Below are positions 27,924 through 35,314 of a stretch of DNA of 64,000 bases, one piece after another. Within the stretch, counting starts at the first letter, position 1, and each line of letters starts with the position of its first letter. The notes beneath the pieces were generated by a model, which ran no database searches, had not been told where the DNA came from, and saw only the letters and a list, made by a program, of their open reading frames with translations. The stretch covers positions 4,027,501 to 4,091,500 of the forward strand of contig NZ_CP028843.1 of the NCBI RefSeq assembly GCF_003058325.1, given 5' to 3'. This stretch comes from Methylobacterium currus. GTDB lineage: Bacteria; Pseudomonadota; Alphaproteobacteria; Rhizobiales; Beijerinckiaceae. Position numbers and translations under genes: made by a program.

Positions 27924-30783
27924 AGCCCCTCAGCGGATGGCCGGCAGCGGCACGACGCCCGTCGACCGGTGCGGCGCCGTCCCGGTCTCGGGCGCTGGAC
28001 TGCGCGTCGATGTCGGCTCGGCCGACCTGTATCTCGATTGGCCTGGCCGGGCGGGACGGCGGCGACGCATTGCCTCTCTGGGCCCCGGCGACGTCGCCCT
28101 GCCGCTTTCGCTGACCCAGCCCATCGCAGGACTGCCGGTGGACGCGCGATGTCTCGCCTTTCCGGCGCCCGGCTCACGACTGTCGTCCTTCGCGATCGAC
28201 CCGTTCCTGAAGAGCCTCGATGCCGGCGAACCCGCCGCAATCGAAGCGGCGGAGCGCTGGATCGAGCGCACCTCTCAGGCCGCCGGCCGGCCGCTGGCGG
28301 GAACGATGCTCCTCGTCGAGGCCGGAGAGGCGAGGCTGGAACCCGGTCGCGTGGCGCGGCCGGCGCAGGGGATACTCTGGGCCTCGGCCGCCGATGCGGC
28401 GCTGCTGACCGAACTGCCGGGAGCTGCGCTGGTTCTTCCGGCCATGCCCGCGGTCCCGGTGACGGCGGCCGGCGTGGCCGTCGATCGCGCGGCGGCCATC
28501 AACTGCCGCTCGAGTGTCGCGCTGGCCTCGGAAGGCGGGCTCTCGCGGGGCGTCCTTGCTCATCACGAGCGGGTGAAGCAGGCGCTCGCCGTCGCGGAAG
28601 CCAGCCGGGAGGACGAGGAGGTCGCGCGCATCGCCGGCAAGGGCGAGCGCGATCGCGCCGCCCTGGCTGCGTCGGTCGCGCCGCTTCTGGCTCCCGCCGC
28701 GGCAGGCGCGCTGCATGACGCGTCGCTGGCGTCGGTGTTCGGCCGCGTCGCCCGGGCCTCCGCGGTCGCCTTGCCCGACACGCCCTGGTCCGCATCCGAC
28801 GATCACGAGCGCCTGCCGATCGATCGGCAGATCGGCGCGCTTTCGGACTGGGCCGGCGTGCGGGCTCGGCGCATCCGGCTGGAGCCGGGCTGGTGGCGCC
28901 GCGGCGGCCAATCGATCGTCGGTTTCCGGCGCGACGGTGGCGGTCCGGTCGCGCTGATCGTGGGCACCGGCTGGCGCGGTGGATATCGCATCCGGGAGGC
29001 GGGCCGCGATCGGCCGGTCGACGCTCGTGTGGCGGCCTCCTTGGCTCAGGATGGCTACATCGTTCAGCGCCGCTTGCCGAAGACGGCGCGGGATGGCCGC
29101 GGCCTGCTGCGTTTCGCCGCCCCGCTGGCCTGGCCTGCCTTGATGGCGATCGGCATCATCGGCCTTGCCGGAAGCCTGCTCGGGCTCGTGACGCCGATGG
29201 CGACCGAGATCCTGTTCGAGACGGTCATTCCGGCGGCCTCGCAATCCGAACTGCTCCAGCTCACGGCCGGAATCGCGGCGCTGGGGCTGGGCGGCATCGT
29301 GTTCGAACTCGTCCGCGGCTTTCTGGTCCTGCGGCTGTCCACGCTCCTGAACACCGACCTCGAAGGCGCCGTCTGGGATCATCTTCTGCGCTTGCCCGCC
29401 GGATTTTTCCGAGACTACACCGCCGGCGATCTCGCTCTACGGGCCGCGGCGATCAATCAGATGCGGGACGCCGTGAGCGGCACGGTGGTCGGTTCGCTGC
29501 TCTCCGCGGTGTTCTCGGTCTCCAGCCTCGCCCTGATCCTCTATTACGAATGGCGCCTCGCGCTCGTCGCGATCGGTCTCGTCGTCGTCCAGCTGGTCGT
29601 GATGGTTGCGGTCAATCTGCGGATGCTGGGCTGGAAGCGGCAGGCGCTCGAGACGGACGGCCGGCTCCAGGCGCTTGCGCTCCAGGTGATCCAGGGCATC
29701 GCGAAGCTGAAGGTCGCCGGTGCCGAGGCGCGGGCCTTCGCCAGGTGGTCGCCGCTGTTCATTGCGCGGCGCTCGCTCGGCTTCCGCCAGGGCGCCTTGT
29801 CGTCCGGCTTCTCGGCGTTCGGGACCGCGTTCGGGATCGCCTCGACCGCGTTGCTGATCGGGATCGTCGGCCTCGGCGGAATCGAGATCGGGATCGGCCG
29901 CTTCGTCGCGTTCAACGCAGCCTACGGCCAGTTCGTCTCGGCGACCCTGTCGCTCGGGAGCGTCCTGCCGGCCCTGATGTCGCTGAAGCCGCTTTACGGC
30001 CGGGCCGCGCCGCTGCTCGCCGCCTCGCCGGAAAATCTCGGCCGCCAGGGCGCCCATCACGATCTGCGCGGCGGCATCGAGGTCCGCGACGTGGTGTTCC
30101 GCTATCGCGACGGCCCTGCCGTTCTCGACGGCGTGTCGATCAAGGCCAAGCCGGGTGAGTTCGTCGGCATCGTCGGCGCCTCCGGTTCCGGCAAATCCAC
30201 CTTGATGCGCGTCCTGCTCGGCTTCGAGACGCCGGAAAGCGGATCGGTGTTCTTCGACGACCAGGACCTCGGCAGCCTCGACCCGAGGGCGTTGCGCCGC
30301 CAGATGGGCGTCGTCCTGCAATCGAGCCGCGCAACGAGCGGCACCCTGCTCGACAACATCCTCAACGGCGCCGCGCTGACCGAGGCCGATGCCTGGGAGG
30401 CTGCGCGCCTCGCCGGGCTGGAGGCCGACATCCGCGCCATGCCGATGCGGATGTACACCTTCGTCGGCGAGGACGGGACGCTTCTCTCGGGCGGCCAGCG
30501 CCAGCGCCTGATGATCGCCCGCGCGGTGGTGCGCCGGCCGCGGATCCTGCTCTTCGACGAAGCGACCAGCGCCCTCGACAACCGCACCCAGCAGATCGTC
30601 TCCGAAGGGCTGGAATGGCTCGACGCCACCCGCGTCGTCATCGCGCATCGCCTGTCCACCATCCAGCACGCCGACCGCATCTATGTGCTGCAGGGCGGGC
30701 GGGTCGCCGAGGAGGGAACCTATCGCGAGCTGCTCAAGCGCGGCGGATTGTTCGCTCAACTGGCGCTCAGGCAGGTCGCGTGA
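27913..30783 (+). CDS. NHLM bacteriocin ABC exporter 2 (large, no functional peptidase seen)
   Basis: About 956 residues. The first 400 form a soluble region of the NHLM-ABC2 type (YLDWPGRAGRRRRIASLGPG ... GWWRRGGQSIVGFRRDGGGP, YRIREAGRDRPVDARVAASL) that resembles a degenerate C39 or cNMP-like domain without the Cys-His-Asp triad. Then an exporter membrane domain (LMAIGIIGLAGSLLGLVTPM) and an ATPase: Walker A GASGSGKST, signature LSGGQRQRLMIARA, Walker B ILLFDEATSALD. The start is a GTG at 27913 preceded by GGAGA; ATG 27898 and ATG 27937 are alternatives. Probably partners the peptidase-ABC protein. Its signature is cleaner than its partner's. Confidence 0.88.
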   Translation: MLHEAPQRMAGSGTTPVDRCGAVPVSGAGLRVDVGSADLYLDWPGRAGRRRRIASLGPGDVALPLSLTQPIAGLPVDARCLAFPAPGSRLSSFAIDPFLKSLDAGEPAAIEAAERWIERTSQAAGRPLAGTMLLVEAGEARLEPGRVARPAQGILWASAADAALLTELPGAALVLPAMPAVPVTAAGVAVDRAAAINCRSSVALASEGGLSRGVLAHHERVKQALAVAEASREDEEVARIAGKGERDRAALAASVAPLLAPAAAGALHDASLASVFGRVARASAVALPDTPWSASDDHERLPIDRQIGALSDWAGVRARRIRLEPGWWRRGGQSIVGFRRDGGGPVALIVGTGWRGGYRIREAGRDRPVDARVAASLAQDGYIVQRRLPKTARDGRGLLRFAAPLAWPALMAIGIIGLAGSLLGLVTPMATEILFETVIPAASQSELLQLTAGIAALGLGGIVFELVRGFLVLRLSTLLNTDLEGAVWDHLLRLPAGFFRDYTAGDLALRAAAINQMRDAVSGTVVGSLLSAVFSVSSLALILYYEWRLALVAIGLVVVQLVVMVAVNLRMLGWKRQALETDGRLQALALQVIQGIAKLKVAGAEARAFARWSPLFIARRSLGFRQGALSSGFSAFGTAFGIASTALLIGIVGLGGIEIGIGRFVAFNAAYGQFVSATLSLGSVLPALMSLKPLYGRAAPLLAASPENLGRQGAHHDLRGGIEVRDVVFRYRDGPAVLDGVSIKAKPGEFVGIVGASGSGKSTLMRVLLGFETPESGSVFFDDQDLGSLDPRALRRQMGVVLQSSRATSGTLLDNILNGAALTEADAWEAARLAGLEADIRAMPMRMYTFVGEDGTLLSGGQRQRLMIARAVVRRPRILLFDEATSALDNRTQQIVSEGLEWLDATRVVIAHRLSTIQHADRIYVLQGGRVAEEGTYRELLKRGGLFAQLALRQVA

Positions 30784-30814
30784 ACCCGGCATCCGCCGGA
30801 CGGACAGGCGGCAC

Positions 30815-30910
30815 GACGGTGCCGATATTACGCTCGACGACGATGCTCTCGAAGCTGTTGCCGGGGGCCGGTCGGGAGGCCGTTGCCGGTTTCAGGGCGG
30901 CAGTGCGTCG
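30815..30910 (+). pseudogene. Decayed double-glycine leader fragment
   Basis: Just after the exporter stop one frame reads DGADITLDDDALEAVAGG, then RSGGRCRFQGGSAS. LDDDALEAVAGG is an almost ideal double-glycine leader end, like LSDDDLDMVVGG in precursor 2. No start codon, ribosome site or longer leader precedes it, and the following sequence is not zipper-like. Best read as the scrap of a lost precursor gene; chance is possible. Confidence 0.4.
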
Positions 30911-31701
30911 AGACCACCGTTGAGCACTCCTCCGGCGGGGAGTGGCACGAGAACCGGGGTACTTCGTCGACTCATACCCTCGCGCCTTGGCATCGACACG
31001 TCGATGCCAAGGCGTCCGGCGCATCGGCGCCGACGCCCGTTCGGGCTTAGCCAGCGCCTTCGACCGGGTCCGTTCGAAGGCGCGGCGGTATCATACGATT
31101 TCCGGCTGATCGCTTCGCGATGCGGAGATCGGCTTCGCTCAGGCGCCGCGCGGGCTGGCGATCCGATTTCCGGAAGGAATCTTCCGGAAAACGGATCAGA
31201 GGCTGTTTGACCTCATCGACCGTCTTCACACCCTCCTCGTCATTCCGGGCTCCGCTGCGCGGCCCCGGAACGACACCGTGGGCAAGAAATCCGTCAAGAC
31301 CAATCAAACAGGCCCTGGGAGACCCCGACCGTCGCCGGCAACATCCGGCGGGCGAACGCCGTCAGACGGCACGCGGGGAGCGGGTTGCCACGAAAGCCTC
31401 TTTCCAGGGTTGCCGCGTCCCGGCTGCCGAAAATCCGATTCCCTTTGGATCATCCGGATCGCGTCCCAGAGCATGAAACGGCAGCTTTCGCCGTATAGCC
31501 GCGCTCAATTTTACTCAATTCGAGCGATAAAAACTGCGGTTCATTAACTGTCTCCCGGCGCAGATGGGCAATGTTCTTGGCTCGGCGCCGGAAGTAACAT
31601 TTACGAAATGAAAGACCGCTAATTGTCTTTTCAGGCGCTGATCGCTGCTTGGTGAATACAGGGGCGATTGATGTCTGACAAAGCGAAGGAAAGGACCTGA
31701 C
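30911..31701. other. Intergenic region with extragenic hairpins upstream of precursors
   Basis: About 790 bases without a gene. Holds a hairpin at 31054-31083 (annotated separately) and a second, imperfect one at 31239-31274 of the CATTCCGGGCTCCGC/GCGGCCCCGGAACG style. From about 31490 it becomes AT-richer (CAATTTTACTCAATTCG, TTCATTAACTG, AACATTTACGAAATG), which suggests a promoter region for the 31702 gene. No strict -35/-10 pair could be assigned. Confidence 0.5.
31054..31083. repeat. REP-like hairpin GCGCCTTCGA...TCGAAGGCGC
   Basis: GCGCCTTCGACCGG and CCGTTCGAAGGCGC arms, one mismatch in the stem. Closely related to the perfect hairpin at 58754-58785 and to a degraded copy near 20820, so it is a dispersed extragenic palindrome family. 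Confidence 0.55.
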
Positions 31702-31944
31702 ATGACTGACAGCAACCGCAAGCTCGACGATGCCGAACTCGACCACGTGTACGGCGCAGGGGCCGACGGGCATTGGGACCATAGCGGCAAGGCTTCGATG
31801 TGGGTGACGAGCGTGCCGGGAGACGCCCACGGTCTCTTCAAGCCGGCCGAGAACAGAAGCTCCGTCCGCCCGGACGGCCATGGCGGCTACATCCGCTGGG
31901 ACCGGATCAACAATTGCGAAGCCCCGGCCGTCCGCAGGAGCTGA
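31702..31944 (+). CDS. Candidate short-leader bacteriocin precursor
   Basis: 80 residues. The N-terminus MTDSNRKLDDAELDHVYGAG looks like a short class-II leader end (L-D-D-A-E-L-D-x-V-x-G-A), with cleavage expected after G18-A19. The polar core is quite unlike the other cores: ADGHWDHSGKASMWVTSVPG, RSSVRPDGHGGYIRWDRINN, with His/Trp/Gly and one Cys. GGAAAGGA lies 7 bases before the ATG. Sits between the exporter genes and the two intact precursors. It could be another cargo of the peptidase exporter, or an accessory/immunity peptide. Family not recognised. Confidence 0.6.
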   Translation: MTDSNRKLDDAELDHVYGAGADGHWDHSGKASMWVTSVPGDAHGLFKPAENRSSVRPDGHGGYIRWDRINNCEAPAVRRS

Positions 31945-32139
31945 GTCGGTGGCGCCGATCGCTCGATAGAGACGGTCGTGGATACCGAGAAGGCCAGGAT
32001 CGACGAACAGCGCAAGGATATGACGCTGTCCGACGACGTTCCGGAGGCGGCGGTGAGGGCGCCGGTCAGGCGCGCAGATACGCCGTACGTGATCCGCTCC
32101 ATCGCTCTTCCAATGCCAAACTTGCAACCGAGGTCGGCA

Positions 32140-32622
32140 ATGACTGAATCTGTCGATAAATTCCAGGACCATATCCGCTCGATCGCCGGCGATCAGCCGA
32201 AGCTGGAAGCTTTTTTCACGCGGGTGAAAACAGCCGATGATCTCGTCATCTATGCCGCGGACGCAGGCTGTCCGCTCGAGAAGGGCGAGGCCGAGGCCCT
32301 GTTCGAGAAAGGGCAGGCCGCCTATAGCCAAATGCAAAGCCAACTGAGTGACGATGATTTGGACATGGTGGTCGGTGGCATCAGCTTCGCCGCCATCGGC
32401 GCCGGCATCGGGGCGGCGATCGGCATCGCGGCCATCACGGTTCTGACGGCAGGCGTCGGGACCGCGGCGATGGCCACGGCGGTGGCTTACGGTGTCACGA
32501 CGTGGGGTGGCGCGATTGCCGGCGTGGCAACGTCAGCCGTTGCGACGGCAGCGTCCGGTGCCGTGGTCTGCGGTGGCGCCGGCTTCGTTGTCGACAAGGT
32601 CGTCGACGCCGTCAGGGCGTGA
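32140..32622 (+). CDS. NHLM/Nif11-leader bacteriocin precursor 2
   Basis: 160 residues. Leader 1-80 is Nif11-like (VDKFQDHIRSIAGDQPKLEA, TADDLVIYAADAGCPLEKGE) and ends QLSDDDLDMVVGG, so the C39 peptidase would cut after Gly80. The 80-residue core begins ISFAAIGAGIGAAIGIAAIT and is a run of GxxxG/AxxxG patterns with only one Cys (AVVCGGAGF) and a charged tail VVDKVVDAVRA. This is the profile of a glycine-zipper, membrane-inserting peptide. GAGGT is 6 bases upstream of the ATG. The leader is homologous to precursors 1 and 3. Confidence 0.85.
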   Translation: MTESVDKFQDHIRSIAGDQPKLEAFFTRVKTADDLVIYAADAGCPLEKGEAEALFEKGQAAYSQMQSQLSDDDLDMVVGGISFAAIGAGIGAAIGIAAITVLTAGVGTAAMATAVAYGVTTWGGAIAGVATSAVATAASGAVVCGGAGFVVDKVVDAVRA

Positions 32623-32758
32623 GCCGCTCGCCTTGAGATCTCGAAAGACATGATGTCGTACCGTCGCTGTGCGTCAAGCGACTGATGTCGGGTTCTTGGT
32701 ATGTCGACGAGAGTTCGCCGCCAGGACATCGGCTGCTCATATGAAAGACTAATCTAAC

Positions 32759-33247
32759 ATGACGATCCAGCAAGAAAATACCAACAGCGAGCGCTTCGTC
32801 CAGTTCCAGGGCGTTCTTTCCAAGCTCGCCTCCGATCCGGAAGAGGCAAAGAAATTTGCGTCAACAGTCAATGATTCAAAGACGTTCGCTTCCTATCTTT
32901 CCAACAAGGGAATCGTCGTCAACACCAGCGAAGCAGATACGGTTTATGGAGCACTGCGCGATCTCGCCGCGACGCAGTCGAATCAAGCGCACTCGGAAGA
33001 GCGGCCGCTCGGAGACAATGAACTGAACGACGTGGTCGGTGGGGGATGGGGCTGGGTCGCGATCGGCGCGGTCGCGGGGCTTGCCCTCGGGGCGCTGACA
33101 GGCGGCGTTGGTCTCGCACTTGCCGGCGCAGCCTTCGAAGTGGTGGCTACCGCCTCGATCGGTGCCATCGGAGGCGGAGTCGTGGGGGCCGGCAGCGGCG
33201 CGTTGATTGGCGGCATCGCCGAGACCATCAAGAACGCTCTTTCGTAA
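32759..33247 (+). CDS. NHLM/Nif11-leader bacteriocin precursor 3
   Basis: 162 residues. Leader 1-95 (ERFVQFQGVLSKLASDPEEA, FASYLSNKGIVVNTSEADTV, PLGDNELNDVVGG) ends at the double glycine G94-G95. The 67-residue core GWGWVAIGAVAGLALGALTG ... GGGVVGAGSGALIGGIAETI is strongly GxxxG, starts with two Trp and has no Cys, so neither disulfide nor lanthionine bridges are possible. The upstream region has no clear Shine-Dalgarno. 136 bases after precursor 2. It may act as a two-peptide pair with precursor 2. Confidence 0.85.
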   Translation: MTIQQENTNSERFVQFQGVLSKLASDPEEAKKFASTVNDSKTFASYLSNKGIVVNTSEADTVYGALRDLAATQSNQAHSEERPLGDNELNDVVGGGWGWVAIGAVAGLALGALTGGVGLALAGAAFEVVATASIGAIGGGVVGAGSGALIGGIAETIKNALS

Positions 33248-33512
33248 GAGCTCGTTCGAGGTCTTGATGTCAGGCGGGAGCGTCGAGGGCGTCAGCCGCG
33301 ATCAGGCTGGCGCGGCCTGTCGCAAACGCGACCGGCTCTCCACGACCGACCTCCTCCGCGAGCCTCCCCGTCCAGAGCACAGGGAGGCGGCCTGGATGAA
33401 GTATCCTCGGGGCCCGTTCGGGGTTCATCCGCACTCTCGGTGTGGAAGGGCGGGACCAGGCGTTGATCCGCGCAGTGGACGAGGGGACGGCCCGGCGCCC
33501 GCCACAATCCGC

Positions 33513-33839
33513 CTAATGCTGGCCCTGCCCGACGGCCAGGATCGTGACACCCAGGGCCACCACCCCGATGCCGACCAGCAGGGTCGCGTTGAGAGGCTCG
33601 CCGTACAGCCAGGCCCCGCCGAGCGCGGCGCCCACCATGCCGATGCCGGCCCAGATCGCGTAGACGACGCCGATCGGCAGCATGTTCATGCTGGTCGACA
33701 TCAGCCACAGGGCGGTGCCGTAGCCGAGGGCCACGATCACGGTCGGAACCGGTCGCGTGAGACCGTCTGCGGCCTTGAGGGCGAGGGTTGCCGTCACCTC
33801 GGCGCAGATCGCGAGACCGAGGATGAGGAAAGCGTTCAT
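33513..33839 (-). CDS. Small multidrug resistance (SMR) family efflux protein
   Basis: 108 residues, four membrane helices. SMR signature: the membrane glutamate in ICAEVTATLALKAADGLTRP and the block MLPIGVVYAIWAGIGMVGAA. Exports cationic compounds or guanidinium-like solutes as a proton-coupled dimer; EmrE and SugE branches cannot be separated here. Start at 33839; longer in-frame starts add a charged, non-family extension. Convergent with the bacteriocin genes. A role in self-protection against the peptides is conceivable but unsupported. Confidence 0.9.
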   Translation of the reverse strand: MNAFLILGLAICAEVTATLALKAADGLTRPVPTVIVALGYGTALWLMSTSMNMLPIGVVYAIWAGIGMVGAALGGAWLYGEPLNATLLVGIGVVALGVTILAVGQGQH

Positions 33840-34075
33840 GACAGCCTGGACTTCCTTGTGGCGCGGGGGCGCCCGGCCGGCGCACGCTTCCCCAGCGGTT
33901 TTCCCGCGCAAGTCGTGAACGTTTTCCGTACGGCGGGCCGGGCCCGGATCCCCGGTCCACAGGTTTCGGCCGGTGCCCCGAAGACCTGATCCTGCATCGA
34001 CGGCGCGTCCGTCCGTCTCCGCATCGGTCGCCGCATCAAGACAATCTTCAGGGTCCGGAGCGACATCAGTTCAGT

Positions 34076-35287
34076 ATGTCTGTGTCGCCCACGATGCCCG
34101 AGCCTTCGACCCGCAAGAGCCCCGCTCGTCGGTGGCGCACGCACACCGCGATCGGCGCCGTCCTGGCGGCGGGCTGCGCCTGGGGCGCGACCGCGCTGAT
34201 CGGCGTTCCCGATCCCGTCACCCTCGCGGCCCTCGCCGTCGTCGAGCCGTCGGCGGTCGGCGCGTGGTTCCCGAGCCGCGTCGTGCCGGCGCCGGCGGAG
34301 GCCCGTGCCCTGCCGTTCAAGCCGCGCCGGATCCTCGACCGCGTCGACTGGAAAGGGCAGGAGGTGCCGCTCGCCACGATGCTGGCGGCGACGCACACCA
34401 ACGCCTTCCTGGTGGTGCAGGACGACGTGCTGGTTCACGAGTGGTACCGCCCCGGAACCGGACCGACGACGCTGTTCCCGTCGTGGTCGGTGGCGAAGTC
34501 CGTGGTCTCGCTCATGGCCGGGACCGCCATCGCGCGGGGCAAGCTCTCCGAGACCGACCGGGTCTCGGACCTCCTGCCCGAGCTGCGCTCCGCCGCGGTC
34601 TTCGGGAAGATCACCGTGCGCGACCTCCTCGACATGGCGAGCGGGCTCGCCGTGCCGGAGAACTACGATCCGCGTCATCCCCTCACCGGCACGGCCGGGA
34701 TGTACCTGACCCGGGACATTGCGGCCTTCGTGAAGGATCACGCGCAACTCGCGTTCAAGCCGGGCAGCCGGGGCCGCTACCGCAGCATCGACACCGAGGT
34801 GCTCGGCCTGATCCTGGCTCGCGTCGAGGGCAAGCCCCTGGCGGATCTGCTCTCGGAGCGGATTTGGAAGCCGATGGGCGCCGAGGCCGAGGCGACCTGG
34901 AACCTCGACCGGTCCGGCGGCCTCGAGAAGGCGTTCTGCTGCATTAACGCGACGGCGCGGGATTTCGCCCGCCTCGGGCTCCTCGTGACCGATCAGGGAC
35001 GCGCGGGCGGCACCCGGATCATCCCCGCGCGCTGGATCGACCGGATCGGGACGCCGGCCCGCCGCGCGGTGGATGGCTGGCAATACTCCGCCCAATGGTG
35101 GCACGCACCCGGCGGCGATGACGGCGACATCTCGGCGATCGGCGTCTACGGGCAGTACGTCTACGTCAATCGCCGCACGGGCACGGTCATCGTGAAGCTC
35201 AGCGACCACGGCGCCGAGCAGGACGAAACCGACACCCTCGCGGTGATGCAGGCCATTGCCGCCGATCTCGAAGCCGGGCGGCCCTGA
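34076..35287 (+). CDS. Serine hydrolase, beta-lactamase class C family
   Basis: 403 residues. N-terminal membrane anchor or signal (RWRTHTAIGAVLAAGCAWGA). The SxxK nucleophile is in FPSWSVAKSVVSLMAG (Ser-Val-Ala-Lys), the YxN-like tyrosine in GRYRSIDTEVLGLILAR, and late family blocks are TARDFARLGLLVTDQGRAGG and ISAIGVYGQYVYVNRR. Members are esterases, DD-peptidases or amide hydrolases, periplasmic or lipid-anchored. Single-gene unit divergent from the SMR gene. Confidence 0.88.
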   Translation: MSVSPTMPEPSTRKSPARRWRTHTAIGAVLAAGCAWGATALIGVPDPVTLAALAVVEPSAVGAWFPSRVVPAPAEARALPFKPRRILDRVDWKGQEVPLATMLAATHTNAFLVVQDDVLVHEWYRPGTGPTTLFPSWSVAKSVVSLMAGTAIARGKLSETDRVSDLLPELRSAAVFGKITVRDLLDMASGLAVPENYDPRHPLTGTAGMYLTRDIAAFVKDHAQLAFKPGSRGRYRSIDTEVLGLILARVEGKPLADLLSERIWKPMGAEAEATWNLDRSGGLEKAFCCINATARDFARLGLLVTDQGRAGGTRIIPARWIDRIGTPARRAVDGWQYSAQWWHAPGGDDGDISAIGVYGQYVYVNRRTGTVIVKLSDHGAEQDETDTLAVMQAIAADLEAGRP

Positions 35288-35314
35288 GCCGAACCCCTGG
35301 GGCGGCCCCCGCCT

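Noticed and set aside
33513..33839. SMR protein as the bacteriocin immunity gene
   Set aside because: It is convergent with the cluster and belongs to a widespread efflux family; nothing in the sequence links it to the peptides.
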